A DNA stretch of 32,652 nucleotides from JBOFDK01 sp051650305 (lineage in GTDB: Bacteria; Bacillota; Clostridia; Lachnospirales; Cellulosilyticaceae). The stretch spans positions 1 to 32,652 of the forward strand of contig JBOFIT010000108.1 of NCBI GenBank assembly GCA_051650305.1, in the 5' to 3' direction. Below are positions 15,468 through 24,413 of the stretch, one piece after another (the stretch's first letter is position 1; the number at the start of each line of letters is the position of its first letter). A program made the translations under genes and the position numbers. The notes beneath the pieces are model-generated. The model was given only the letters and a program-made list of their open reading frames with translations, did not search any database and had not been told where the DNA came from.

Positions 15468-15533
15468 AGGCCTACCCACCTTTTGCGTTTTTTATAGTAT
15501 ATGCGTGTTTGTCCATTTGCTAGAACTTCTATG

Positions 15534-15565
15534 AAAAAAAGAGAGTGTGGCTTATTGCCACTCTC
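15534..15565 (-). terminator. Terminator overlapping the end of the BFD-type gene
   Basis: On the minus strand, GAGAGTGGC (15565-15557) pairs with GCC and ACTCTC (15551-15541, two-base bulge), followed by seven T. The 5' arm lies within the last codons of the gene, so termination would be immediate. Confidence 0.8.
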
Positions 15566-15773
15566 CCTCTTCGTATGCTTTGATGAAATTTTGTATTTTC
15601 TCACTACATCTGTGACCTTTGCAGCCACCTTGTGTCGCCCCAGTAGCGGTAGCAATCTCTCCTAATGTTCTCTTTCCTTCACGTATATGCTCTTTAATTG
15701 TAGCTGCTGTTATACCTCTACAAATACACACCTTTTGCAATTTATCTTTTATTTCTTGTGGAATACCATCCAT
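15552..15773 (-). CDS. BFD-type [2Fe-2S] protein
   Basis: A 73-residue free-standing Fer2_BFD domain. Four cysteines, Cys16, Cys18, Cys51 and Cys56 (CIC, then CKGHRC), give C-x-C-x32-C-x4-C, the pattern of BFD-like [2Fe-2S] domains. The helices between them (AATIKEHIREGKRTLGEI) fit the family. Relatives pass electrons to bacterioferritin for iron release, or act as domains in nitrite reductases and oxidases. No bacterioferritin gene is nearby. The ATG start has AAAGGAGG upstream. A Fur-box-like palindrome overlaps its -10 region, fitting iron control. It is a single-gene unit with its own terminator. Confidence 0.88.
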   Translation of the reverse strand: MDGIPQEIKDKLQKVCICRGITAATIKEHIREGKRTLGEIATATGATQGGCKGHRCSEKIQNFIKAYEEGEWQ

Positions 15774-15797
15774 CTGCGTGCCTCCTTTGTAATTAAT

Positions 15798-15827
15798 TGA
15801 TAGTAATTATTATATAACTTTGATTAT
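15798..15827 (-). promoter_or_regulatory. Promoter region with Fur-like box upstream of the BFD gene
   Basis: TGATAGT-A-ATTATTA (plus strand, 15798-15812) matches the 7-1-7 Fur consensus at 12 of 14 positions. It overlaps a perfect minus-strand TATAAT (15814-15809). A second TATAAT lies at 15827-15822. Good -35 boxes are not evident. The operator call rests on motif match and on gene function. Confidence 0.45.
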
Positions 15828-15865
15828 ACACACTTGAACTCACTTTGTATAGCCTTTTATTGGAC

Positions 15866-15894
15866 AAAAAAAGATGACCTATCTTAGGTCATCT
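15866..15894 (-). terminator. Terminator of the murB-rapZ-yvcK-whiA-HPr operon
   Basis: On the minus strand, AGATGACCT, a five-base loop and AGGTCATCT are followed by seven T, just beyond the HPr stop. Confidence 0.92.
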
Positions 15895-15905
15895 TCTGTA
15901 TACTT

Positions 15906-16172
15906 TTATACTTCAGCTTCTTCTGTACTTAAAAACTTGATAAGCGCGTCTGCAGCTTCTCTTTCATCTTCACCATCTACCATAAGATCTAAGTTTGCAC
16001 CTTTGATTGATCCTAAAGACATCATTCCCATGATACTTTTTGCATTGACTTGCTTTTCTTGTACGACTACTGAAATGTGGCTTTCGTATTTACTTGCAAT
16101 TTGTACAAAAAGTGCTGCTGGTCTTGCTTCTAATCCATTTTTAAGTTGTAAACTAACTGTTTCTCTAATCAT
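15906..16172 (-). CDS. HPr-family protein with Glu15 (Crh-like)
   Basis: An 88-residue HPr-fold protein. HPr normally carries phosphate from PEP on His15 in GLHARPA. Here the motif is GLEARPA, with codon GAA giving Glu15, so it cannot take part in sugar phosphotransfer. The regulatory site Ser46 in NAKSIMGMMSLG, the target of HPr kinase, is kept. This is the pattern of Bacillus Crh, which has Gln15 and Ser46 and acts in carbon catabolite control. The gene also sits in the Crh position after whiA. Its ATG overlaps the whiA stop by four bases (ATGA), so it is translationally coupled. It ends the operon. Confidence 0.9.
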   Translation of the reverse strand: MIRETVSLQLKNGLEARPAALFVQIASKYESHISVVVQEKQVNAKSIMGMMSLGSIKGANLDLMVDGEDEREAADALIKFLSTEEAEV

Positions 16173-17128
16173 TTTGGTAATCCTCCTCTTTGCTCCCTCA
16201 TTTGATTGGCTATTTCACTTAGTTTTTTTAATCTATGATTAACTCCTGACTTCCCAACTGGTGGGTCTAAGAGTTCTCCTAATTCTTTAAGTGTCGCACT
16301 TGAATACTCTAAGCGATACCTTGCGATTTGCTCTAGGTTTTCAGGTAGTGACGAAAGCCCTTGGGTATCTCTAATGTACTCGATGTCTTGAACTTGTCTT
16401 ACAGCTGCTGAAACAGTTTTTTTGAGGTTTGCCGTTTCGCAGTTGACTAAGCGATTCACGTTATTTCTTACTTCTTTCACAATGCGTATATTCTCTAATT
16501 CCATAAGTGCTAAATGCGCCCCCATGACATTGAGTAAATCGACAATTTGTGAACCTTCTTTTAAGTATACCACATAGTGTGCTTTTCTAGTTACTATTTT
16601 TGCATCCATCTCTAGACTTTGCATAATTTCTTGTAGAAATTTAGCATGGTCTTCATGCTGTGTAACAAACTCAAGATGATACCCTTTCTCGGGGTCGCTT
16701 ACAGAGCCACCACCTAGAAATGCCCCTCTTAAATACGCTCTTTTGCAACAAATACTTTGAACTGTTGTCATATCCATGTATTGTCTCAAAAGCATGGACT
16801 TATCTTCTGTACTTAAAATACTCGTTGCTAGAAGTACTTTCTTCGCATCCTCTTGAGCAAGTATCCTAAGCTGATAGGTTTGCTTCTGCCTACTTCGCTG
16901 ATTGATAAGAGTAACTTCAGTATTAATATTAAAAGTTTTTTTCAATATTGTAAAGTATTTTCTAGCAATAGACTCATTTTCTACGTGCATCTGTATCGTA
17001 AAGCGACTTGTTTCATCTTCAATTTTGCCTGTCATCAATAAAAATGCCCCTATTTCTGCAATCATACAGTGTCTCGCATCGTTTTCAATAGCTGTAAGTT
17101 CTTTTTTTACTTCAGAAGAAAAAGACAT
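16169..17128 (-). CDS. whiA: WhiA DNA-binding regulator
   Basis: A 319-residue protein (YvcL of Bacillus) that binds DNA and influences cell division and, in actinomycetes, sporulation. The N-terminal two-thirds resembles a degenerate LAGLIDADG endonuclease fold (RAYLRGAFLGGGSVSDPEKGYHLEF), and the C-terminus is a helix-turn-helix (TLKELGELLDPPVGKSGVNHRLKKL). Normal family length. The ATG start has GAGGGTG upstream. It follows yvcK by 34 bases and overlaps the HPr gene by four. Confidence 0.95.
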   Translation of the reverse strand: MSFSSEVKKELTAIENDARHCMIAEIGAFLLMTGKIEDETSRFTIQMHVENESIARKYFTILKKTFNINTEVTLINQRSRQKQTYQLRILAQEDAKKVLLATSILSTEDKSMLLRQYMDMTTVQSICCKRAYLRGAFLGGGSVSDPEKGYHLEFVTQHEDHAKFLQEIMQSLEMDAKIVTRKAHYVVYLKEGSQIVDLLNVMGAHLALMELENIRIVKEVRNNVNRLVNCETANLKKTVSAAVRQVQDIEYIRDTQGLSSLPENLEQIARYRLEYSSATLKELGELLDPPVGKSGVNHRLKKLSEIANQMREQRGGLPK

Positions 17129-17162
17129 TTTTTCACCCTCTTTAGATACTTGTTAATTTATT

Positions 17163-18128
17163 TTATAGTTCATTGAAAATATACTGGGCAAGTTTATCTG
17201 AATCATGCCTAATATACTCTTTCTCGTGATTAATACGTACAAGTGGTGCTTCGATACAATTGATCGATTCCCATATAGGATCTTCATCATTTTTAATTAA
17301 GCAATGGGCACCGTCCTCCATATACTTTTTCAAGTATTCTTCAGCAATAGGCTGATTGTTTACAACCACTGTATCAACAAGCTTGCCACCACCGTATTGT
17401 TCTAAGACACGAATATGGTCTTCTACTGAAAAGCCTGTGGTCTCACCTGGTTGGCTCATCATATTAGCAATGTAGATTTTGTGTGCTTTTGATTTAGCGA
17501 TTGCTTTTGCTACTTGGCTTACAAGTAAGTTTGGAATAATACTTGTATAAAGGCTTCCTGGCCCTAGTGTAATGACATCTGCTTCTTCAATAGCTTTGAT
17601 CACATCTTCTGCTGGAAGTGGTGCTTCTGGCGAAAGTACAATGTCTTTAATGAGTACGCGTTCTTTTTTGCTGTACTCTACAATCTGTGTCTCACCTTTG
17701 ACTTTTACGCCATTTTCAAAAGTAGCAATAAGTTCGACGTCCTCTAAAGTCACTGGCAGTACCTTTCCAGTAATAGCAAGTACATTGCCTGTCACTTGTA
17801 CGGCTTTTTCAAAGTTACCACTAAGGTCAGTAAGTGCCGCTAAAAAGAGATTACCAAAGTTCTGCCCTTTTAATGTACCTTCTTTGAATCGGTATTGCAA
17901 AAGGTTTTTCATCATTGGTTCTGTATTTGCCAGCGCTACTAAGCAGTTACGAATGTCTCCCGGTGGAATAATGTTCATTTCTTGGCGTAGTACACCTGAA
18001 CCTCCACCATTATCTGATACTGTAACAATAGCTGTAATATCTGTCGTATGCTTCTTGATTCCGCGTAGCATCGTTGAAAGTCCTGTGCCGCCACCTATAG
18101 CGACTACTTTTTTTGGTGTGGTGTTCAT
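17163..18128 (-). CDS. glmR: YvcK/GlmR (CofD-like) morphogenesis and gluconeogenesis factor
   Basis: A 321-residue cytoplasmic protein of the YvcK/GlmR family. VAIGGGTGLSTMLRGIKKH forms the nucleotide-sugar loop. TVSDNGGGSGVLRQE, PPGDIRNCLVALA and LGPGSLYTSIIPNLLV are family signatures. In Bacillus, GlmR binds UDP-GlcNAc and regulates carbon flow to peptidoglycan precursors and cell shape. Its ATG starts one base after the rapZ stop, and rapZ links to the same amino-sugar control. Family call is firm; function here is by homology. Confidence 0.95.
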   Translation of the reverse strand: MNTTPKKVVAIGGGTGLSTMLRGIKKHTTDITAIVTVSDNGGGSGVLRQEMNIIPPGDIRNCLVALANTEPMMKNLLQYRFKEGTLKGQNFGNLFLAALTDLSGNFEKAVQVTGNVLAITGKVLPVTLEDVELIATFENGVKVKGETQIVEYSKKERVLIKDIVLSPEAPLPAEDVIKAIEEADVITLGPGSLYTSIIPNLLVSQVAKAIAKSKAHKIYIANMMSQPGETTGFSVEDHIRVLEQYGGGKLVDTVVVNNQPIAEEYLKKYMEDGAHCLIKNDEDPIWESINCIEAPLVRINHEKEYIRHDSDKLAQYIFNEL

Positions 18129-18129
18129 A

Positions 18130-19002
18130 CTATTTACCTCGTTTACTGTCTTTATCTATATCTCTATGCTGAATAGTTACTGCATTACCACTTTTTTCAA
18201 GAAATTCATGGAGTTCATTGGCAATAACGACTGAACGGTGTTTTCCTCCCGTACAGCCAATGCCAATGACTAATTGATTTTTTCCTTCTTTCTCATAGTG
18301 TGGTATGAGAAAGCTTATCATATCTTTTAATTTTTCTACAAATTCTCGGGTGACATCAAAACTCATGACAAAGTCTTTGATTTTCTCATCATTACCTGTT
18401 AATGGTCTAAGTGCTGGGTCATAATACGGATTCGGTGCAAATCTTACATCATAAATCAAGTCTGCATCAATGGGAATACCGTATTTAAATCCAAATACGA
18501 CAATCGTTATCATAAGGTTTTTAAAGGTTTTATTGGTGTGATAAATATTGTATAGCACATCACGTACGTCTTTTGGCAAAATATGTGTGGTTTCAATAAT
18601 ATAGTCTGCACGTTTTTTGACTTCACGTAAGATAAGCCTTTCTTTTTCGATGCCTTCATTAATACGTTCATTACGTGCTAAAGGATGCATTCTTCTTGTT
18701 TCTTTGTAGCGTTTAATGAGCATTTCTTCTGAACAATCGAAGAAGATAATTTGATAGGAATAGCCTTTATCTCTAAGCATTGTCAAACTTGTGAATAGGT
18801 CATCAAACAAGATGCCGCCTCTTATATCTATCCCTAATACCACTTTATCGTAATGTTGCTTTTTATCGCCTATAAGCTCTGCAAAATTTGGAATGAGAGT
18901 TGGTGGTAAATTATCGACACAGTAATATCCCATGTCTTCAAAATAATTAATTGCTGTACTTTTTCCAGCTCCTGACATACCTGTTACTATTATAAATTCC
19001 AT
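18130..19002 (-). CDS. rapZ: RNase adaptor / nucleotide-binding protein RapZ (YvcJ)
   Basis: A 290-residue P-loop protein. Walker A is GMSGAGKS at residues 8-15, followed by YYCVDNLPPTLI and FLDCS-like switch elements. The C-terminal domain has IGCTGGKHRSVVIANEL, the ligand-binding signature of RapZ, which in Escherichia coli senses glucosamine-6-phosphate and guides RNase E to a small RNA; the Bacillus homologue YvcJ affects competence. ATG 19002 is chosen over the GTG five codons earlier because GGTGGAG lies nine bases before the ATG. Upstream murB ends 52 bases away, so the operon likely starts at murB. Confidence 0.93.
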   Translation of the reverse strand: MEFIIVTGMSGAGKSTAINYFEDMGYYCVDNLPPTLIPNFAELIGDKKQHYDKVVLGIDIRGGILFDDLFTSLTMLRDKGYSYQIIFFDCSEEMLIKRYKETRRMHPLARNERINEGIEKERLILREVKKRADYIIETTHILPKDVRDVLYNIYHTNKTFKNLMITIVVFGFKYGIPIDADLIYDVRFAPNPYYDPALRPLTGNDEKIKDFVMSFDVTREFVEKLKDMISFLIPHYEKEGKNQLVIGIGCTGGKHRSVVIANELHEFLEKSGNAVTIQHRDIDKDSKRGK

Positions 19003-19054
19003 TGTGTTTATCTCCACCTGTCCTTCCCGACGCCTAATCCCTTGTGTACTGTTT

Positions 19055-19963
19055 CTAGCCTAATATTTTTACTTCTGGCTCTAGTGTCACGCCATACTGT
19101 CTCTTTACTTCCTCTTGTACATAGTTTATAAGCATTAATACATCTTTGCAAGTAGCATTTCCTGTATTAATGACAAACCCACAATGTTTATCGGATACAC
19201 GTGCGCCACCTATCTGGTGTCCTCTTAAGCCACTATCCATGATGAGTTTACCTGCAAAGTAACCTTCAGGGCGTTTGAAAGTACTGCCTGCACTTGGATA
19301 CTCCAAGGGTTGCTTCTCTTTACGTCTTCCCATTAAATCCTTCATATAGTTTCCGATCGTTTCTTTATCGCCTGCTTGAAGCTTAATGGTAGCACGTACC
19401 ACGGTATAGCCTTCATCTGTGATAAGGCTATGTCTATATCTTAAATTTAACGCATCTTTAGATAGTGTAACCACTTGACCTTCATGGTCGATAATAGTGG
19501 CATCAACCAGTACATCCTTCATCTCTCCACCATAAGCCCCTGCATTCATTGCCACGGCTCCACCTAATGTACCTGGAATGCCATGTGCAAATTCAAAGCC
19601 TGCTAAACCATTCTCTAACGCTTCTTTTGCAATACGTGAGAGAAGTGCCCCTGCCTCTGCTGTAATACAGTCACCTTTTACTTCAATAGCTGCTAAATTT
19701 TTGTATACCTCTATAACCACACCTTCTAGTCCTTCATCTGGTACCAGAAGATTACTTCCGTTACCCATTACATAGTAAGGTATATTATTTGTCTTACATA
19801 TATGAATGGCTGCCCCAAGTTCTTCCACACTAGCTGGTGATACAAAGAACGTTGCTGGCCCACCGATTTTAAAAGTCGTATGCTGTGCCATAACCTCATT
19901 TTCTTTGATATTATGTGGCGCTATTTTTTCAGCTAATAATGCTTTAATGTGTTGTCTTTCCAT
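19055..19963 (-). CDS. murB: UDP-N-acetylenolpyruvoylglucosamine reductase
   Basis: A 302-residue cytoplasmic flavoenzyme that reduces UDP-GlcNAc-enolpyruvate to UDP-MurNAc with NADPH, the second step of peptidoglycan precursor synthesis. FAD-binding motifs are TTFKIGGPA, GNGSNLLV and GIPGTLGGAVAMNAGAYGGEM. Ser227 in YPSAGSTFKRP is the proton donor, and the C-terminal LEPEVKILG carries the catalytic Glu. The shape is that of the shorter type common in Gram-positives. ATG has AAGGAG upstream. It heads the operon with rapZ, yvcK, whiA and HPr, grouping wall precursor synthesis with amino-sugar and carbon control. Confidence 0.96.
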   Translation of the reverse strand: MERQHIKALLAEKIAPHNIKENEVMAQHTTFKIGGPATFFVSPASVEELGAAIHICKTNNIPYYVMGNGSNLLVPDEGLEGVVIEVYKNLAAIEVKGDCITAEAGALLSRIAKEALENGLAGFEFAHGIPGTLGGAVAMNAGAYGGEMKDVLVDATIIDHEGQVVTLSKDALNLRYRHSLITDEGYTVVRATIKLQAGDKETIGNYMKDLMGRRKEKQPLEYPSAGSTFKRPEGYFAGKLIMDSGLRGHQIGGARVSDKHCGFVINTGNATCKDVLMLINYVQEEVKRQYGVTLEPEVKILG

Positions 19964-19999
19964 CGTTTCTACTCCTTGGCCTCTGGCCTCTTATTCATT

Positions 20000-20028
20000 A
20001 TTATAATATACATTATTTTAAGTAGTAA
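20000..20028 (-). promoter_or_regulatory. Promoter of the murB operon
   Basis: On the minus strand, TTACTA (20028-20023), 17 bases, then a perfect TATAAT (20005-20000), 36 bases before the murB start and within the 82-bp gap after sbcC. Confidence 0.7.
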
Positions 20029-20045
20029 TGATAGTATTTTTTGCG

Positions 20046-23000
20046 CTATACCCTAAAGGCTGCATGACTACCTTTCTTCGTGCTTATAATCTCTAGCCTT
20101 GCTGGTATTTGTTCTCTTAGTTCACGCACATGGGATATAATTCCGACTAATCTTCCTGTGTCTTGTAAGCCTAAGAGCACCTTAATCGCCATTTCTAAGG
20201 ATTCTTCATCCAGCGTTCCAAAACCTTCATCGATAAACATCGTATCAAGGGTTGCCGCTCCTGCTAATCTAGAGATTACGTCTGCAAGGCCTAAAGCTAA
20301 CGCTAATGCTGCCATAAAGCTTTCTCCACCTGATAACGTATTGACTGGTCGTACTTCCCCTACATAGTTATCAATAACTGCGATATCCAGCCCTGCTTGG
20401 GCATTTTTTCTTTTTAAATCGTCTGTTCGGAAAAGCTCATAACGTGACGATGTCATTGGTCGTAATTTTTGATTAGCACTTTCTAATACTTCGTCAAAGA
20501 TGCTGCTTTGAATATAGCGTTCGAAAGATAAGCCTTTTGTGTTTTTGCCTTTCGCTAGCATCGTCATACGGCTTACTAACTGCTGTTCTTTTAATACTTC
20601 TTCATTAGTGGTATAAAGTACCTCTAATGTATCACATTGTTTAGTATAGGCCGTCACTTGGCTTTCTAGGGTATTCTTCGCTAGCTGAAGCTGCTCTTTC
20701 GTCTCTGTACTTTCTCTAAACTTTTCTTGAAGTGCTTCCACAAGGGTACTATCAAAATCCTTCACCATTTCTTGGATTTCTTCATAGGCAGACTCTACGA
20801 TCGCCCGCTTTGTGGTGTAGTCTTGTAGTGCTTCTGTATGGGTCACTTGCTGCCTAAGCACTTCTTTTAAAGCCTCGTATACCGACTCTTCTTCTACACC
20901 TAATGTTTGTTTGGTCTGACTAAAGCTTTCCTTTTTAAGCTTGTACTCTTTTTCTTGTACACCATAGTCTTTTTCATTGACTTCTAGGAGAGTTTCATAG
21001 CGTGCCACTTCTAGCATCAGTTTCTCTAGGCGCTCCGTTATCGCTGTTTTTTCAGCCTCAAATGTCTGACGTTCTTTTTGGATCGTCTCAAGTCTTCCGT
21101 AGAGCGCTTCTTTTTCTTGGAATGCTGGTGGCAGTTCTTTTGTGATGGCCTCTATTTTAGTTTGTAATGCCATCGCCTGAAGCTGCAGGGCATTTTTTTC
21201 TTCCATAAGCTTTTGCAGCTCTTTCTTCTCTTCCTCTAGCTTTTCTTTACTTTGCTGGAGATTTTCTTGGAGCCTTTGGAGGTGTTGAAGTGTTTTTTTA
21301 TCTTCTTCTAATTGAAGGGCGAGCTGCTGCTGATAGTCTTTCATTAGCACTTCCCCTATATTTAGATTGCTTTCTAGTAGCTGTGCTTCTATCTTTTTCT
21401 GTGTTGCTTCGATCATTTCTTTAAGCTTGATACCGTATTCTTTTTCCTTTTCTTGCTGCTGCTCTTTTTGGATGATTTGTGTACGCAGCGCTGTTAAGGT
21501 TTTTTCTTTCTCTTTAAGTTGCTCTGCTGAGACGACGCCTTCCTGAGACTCTGCCTTCTTCGGATGATGGGTTGACCCACATACTGGGCATGCTGCCCCT
21601 TCCTCAAGCTTATCTGCTAGTTGTACAGCTTGTCCTAGCATCCAGCTCTCAAAAAGCGTGTCATAGGCATCCTTATGCACCATCTCCATTTGCTTAAGTT
21701 CTGTAATCTGGGTACGAAGTATGACGAATTGATTTCTCGTTTCTTGGATTTCTTTTTGCTTTTCTTCTATTTCTGCCTGACGTTCTAAGATACCTCCTAC
21801 TTTTTCTAGAAGTACTTGTGTATCGGTCATGCTTTTCATAAGGTGTTCTTTCTTACCTAGTTTTTCTTCACCTTCTTTTAACACTTCTGTGCGTTTTATG
21901 ATACCACTTTCCATAGCGGCTATCTTTTCTGTGGTTTGTTTCACCGTTTGTTCCATTAGCTGATAGTGGTTCTTATCTTCTGCTAACGTCTCTACACGTC
22001 GTCTATAACTTTCTAGGTATTGGTATTCTTTGGTTAGTTCCTCTATATGCCCCTCACCTGCTAGTAAACTTTCCTTCTTTTCTTTCCATATACCAAAATT
22101 TTCTGTAAGCTGTACCTTTTGGACTTTGGCATCTTCTATCACTTGACTTAAATGCTTGAGGTTACTTTCTGCCGTCTGTAAACTCTCTTCTAAGGCTACC
22201 AGTGGTGCTATTTGATTGGCTTTTTCTAGCTGTTCTTTAAGCTTTTGATATTTAGGTGCTTCTTCTTTAAATACTGCTAATTGCTTCTCATAAGCTAATT
22301 TTTTAGTGTGGTTATTTTGTTTTTCTGTAGCTTCTATCAGTTGCTTTTGAAGTCCTTCTAATTGCTGCTTGAGATTGTTGATTTCTATAGCATGAGTGCT
22401 AATCATTTCATTTTTTGTAATTTTCATTTCTTCTAGAAGCTGTATGACTTCTCTGGCATTGCCAATCACTTTTGTTTCTTTATAGTGTCGTAACGTCTCA
22501 TGCCCTTCATGGTCAATAGCATCTAGAATCATGCCATACGTATGAGCCTTTTCTTTCACTTGATCTGTTAATCGCACATTGCTTTGTTCTAAGTTTTTTT
22601 CCACACTTTGATAAATACCTGTCTCAAAGATATCTTGAAGAATCTTTTGTCTTTCAACACTTGGTGCCGTAAGAAGTTCACGGAATTTATTTTGGGCAAT
22701 CATAATGACTTGTCTAAACTGGTTGATATTAAAGGTAAGTAACTCCTGGATTTTGCGTTCCACTTCCACAGGCTTTGCAGCAAGCAAGACATAATCTTCG
22801 CCACTTTTTTGGTATAATGTGGCCCTTGTTTCTTCCGTTGTGGTGCCTTCTCCTCTTTTTTTAGGACGCTCAAAACGCGGGGATCTTGTGATTTTGTATT
22901 CATTTTCTCGGATGCTAAAGATAAGCTCTACTTCTGCTCCTTCATCTTCCTTGGCAAACTTACTTCGCATCGTCTCTGCTGTACGCTCACCGCCATTGGT

Positions 23001-23165
23001 CTGCCCATACAATGCGTAGCAAATCGCATCTAGGATAGTGGTTTTACCCGCACCAGTAGGTCCATGGATCAAAAACATATTGGTATCCGCTAGAAGTGTA
23101 AAGTCGATAATCTCTGTTCCCCCATAAGGTCCAAAGGCTTTCATTATAAGTTGTTTAGGCCTCAT
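20046..23165 (-). CDS. sbcC: Exonuclease SbcCD ATPase subunit
   Basis: A 1039-residue SMC/Rad50-like ATPase that partners SbcD to cut DNA hairpins and protein-blocked ends. Walker A GPTGAGKTT is near residue 35. Long coiled-coil arms run about 180-510 and 540-860. Between them lies the zinc hook CPVCGSTHHPKK near residue 525, which links two molecules. The ABC signature NTLSGGESF is near 943 and Walker B with the D-loop, MFIDEGFGTLDEE, near 978. All ATPase parts are present and length is normal. Its ATG lies inside the end of sbcD (11-base overlap), indicating coupled translation. Confidence 0.95.
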   Translation of the reverse strand: MRPKQLIMKAFGPYGGTEIIDFTLLADTNMFLIHGPTGAGKTTILDAICYALYGQTNGGERTAETMRSKFAKEDEGAEVELIFSIRENEYKITRSPRFERPKKRGEGTTTEETRATLYQKSGEDYVLLAAKPVEVERKIQELLTFNINQFRQVIMIAQNKFRELLTAPSVERQKILQDIFETGIYQSVEKNLEQSNVRLTDQVKEKAHTYGMILDAIDHEGHETLRHYKETKVIGNAREVIQLLEEMKITKNEMISTHAIEINNLKQQLEGLQKQLIEATEKQNNHTKKLAYEKQLAVFKEEAPKYQKLKEQLEKANQIAPLVALEESLQTAESNLKHLSQVIEDAKVQKVQLTENFGIWKEKKESLLAGEGHIEELTKEYQYLESYRRRVETLAEDKNHYQLMEQTVKQTTEKIAAMESGIIKRTEVLKEGEEKLGKKEHLMKSMTDTQVLLEKVGGILERQAEIEEKQKEIQETRNQFVILRTQITELKQMEMVHKDAYDTLFESWMLGQAVQLADKLEEGAACPVCGSTHHPKKAESQEGVVSAEQLKEKEKTLTALRTQIIQKEQQQEKEKEYGIKLKEMIEATQKKIEAQLLESNLNIGEVLMKDYQQQLALQLEEDKKTLQHLQRLQENLQQSKEKLEEEKKELQKLMEEKNALQLQAMALQTKIEAITKELPPAFQEKEALYGRLETIQKERQTFEAEKTAITERLEKLMLEVARYETLLEVNEKDYGVQEKEYKLKKESFSQTKQTLGVEEESVYEALKEVLRQQVTHTEALQDYTTKRAIVESAYEEIQEMVKDFDSTLVEALQEKFRESTETKEQLQLAKNTLESQVTAYTKQCDTLEVLYTTNEEVLKEQQLVSRMTMLAKGKNTKGLSFERYIQSSIFDEVLESANQKLRPMTSSRYELFRTDDLKRKNAQAGLDIAVIDNYVGEVRPVNTLSGGESFMAALALALGLADVISRLAGAATLDTMFIDEGFGTLDEESLEMAIKVLLGLQDTGRLVGIISHVRELREQIPARLEIISTKKGSHAAFRV

Positions 23166-24315
23166 TGTTCGCCTCCTCTATTTTCTTAATCATTTCTGCC
23201 ATGGCTACTTTTTCTTCTTCCTCGAAGCTCTCCTCACTTACGAAGTCAATGAAGTCACCAAAAAGCTCTACCATTGATTTTTTACGTTTGGCTACAAAGT
23301 CCGCTTGTTTCGTCGTATCATCCTTACGACTTCCTGCTACTGCCACTTTCTCTGCTCCTAGTATATAAGGATAAATATTACGCAAGGTGCCTACCATATC
23401 TTCTGTCTCTCTATCCGTAATGCGTGCATAGACATAATCATTCTTCAACTTCTCTTCTAGGGTAGCCCCTACTTTCACAAGCTCTGCCATAGGTCCCTCT
23501 ATAAGTCGCACATTACGTTTGGGTAGAAGTGGTAGTTCTTCTACTTCTGTTAACTCACCTTTTTCTATGGTGATACACGTCACACCCTTCGGCTGGTTGA
23601 CCTCTGACAACGAGTACTTCAAAGGTGACCCACTATAACGTACCGCTTCTGTGCCTATTGCCTGTGGCTTATGCAAATGCCCTAATGCGGTATAGGTAAA
23701 GTCTTTAAAACAGTCTACACCCACCATTTCAGCTGTTCCTACTGCACATAGACGACGCTCTGAGTCTGATAAATCACCACCTGCTACAAAGGCATGTACC
23801 ACTGCTATTTTTGCACCTTCCCTCTTTTCTTCTTCTATCTTCCCTGTCAAATACCTCATAGCATCATCATGACGCTTAATACTAGGGTCTCCCGCTAATT
23901 CTCTTACTTCCTGTGGCTCCATATAAGGTATGAGATAAAAGTTCACCGGCTCTTCTTTCTCTAAAGCAATGCATTTATACCCCTCTTTGCACTTACCAAC
24001 GATGTGAAGCCCTTGCCCTGAGAAAAGCTCACTTCCAAAGTGAATCCGTGTATTACTATCATGATTACCTGCTATGATAAAAGTCGGGATATGGTAGCCT
24101 AGGATTACTTCTCCTAAAAACCAATTGAATAAAGCCACGGCTTCTTCGTTTGGAAGTGACTTATCATACACATCCCCTGCTATAATAAGTGCATCGATCT
24201 TGTATGCTTTTATATACGTAAGTATTTGGTCTAATATATATTTTTGGTCTTCTATGAGATTGTACCCATGTAATGTACGCCCTAAATGCCAATCTGAAGT
24301 ATGCAATATCTTCAT
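23155..24315 (-). CDS. sbcD: Exonuclease SbcCD nuclease subunit
   Basis: A 386-residue Mre11-type metallophosphoesterase. The metal-binding motifs are complete: Asp8 and His10 in TSDWHLGRTLHG, Asp48 in AGDVYDKS, Asn84 and His85 in AGNHDS, then VVHAFV and ALGHLHKPQ. The C-terminal part (about 280-386) is the cap that contacts SbcC. ATG start with AGGTGA upstream. A weak promoter, TTACTT-17-TATACT, lies at 24377-24349 in the short gap before it, next to the terminator of the preceding operon. Confidence 0.95.
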   Translation of the reverse strand: MKILHTSDWHLGRTLHGYNLIEDQKYILDQILTYIKAYKIDALIIAGDVYDKSLPNEEAVALFNWFLGEVILGYHIPTFIIAGNHDSNTRIHFGSELFSGQGLHIVGKCKEGYKCIALEKEEPVNFYLIPYMEPQEVRELAGDPSIKRHDDAMRYLTGKIEEEKREGAKIAVVHAFVAGGDLSDSERRLCAVGTAEMVGVDCFKDFTYTALGHLHKPQAIGTEAVRYSGSPLKYSLSEVNQPKGVTCITIEKGELTEVEELPLLPKRNVRLIEGPMAELVKVGATLEEKLKNDYVYARITDRETEDMVGTLRNIYPYILGAEKVAVAGSRKDDTTKQADFVAKRKKSMVELFGDFIDFVSEESFEEEEKVAMAEMIKKIEEANNEA

Positions 24316-24367
24316 GTTATCACCTATTTCTTTTGTCTTTTTGTTTTTAGTATAACAGTTGTTTTCC

Positions 24368-24406
24368 TAAAAAGTAAGAGAGTATCCCTCTCGGTATACT
24401 CTCTTA
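24368..24406 (-). terminator. Terminator of the GGDEF-EAL/binding-protein operon
   Basis: On the minus strand, TAAGAGAGTAT pairs with ATACTCTCTTA around an inner CC-GAGA-GG hairpin, followed by CTTTTTA. It begins eight bases after the last gene's stop. Confidence 0.88.
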
Positions 24407-24413
24407 GTTGATT

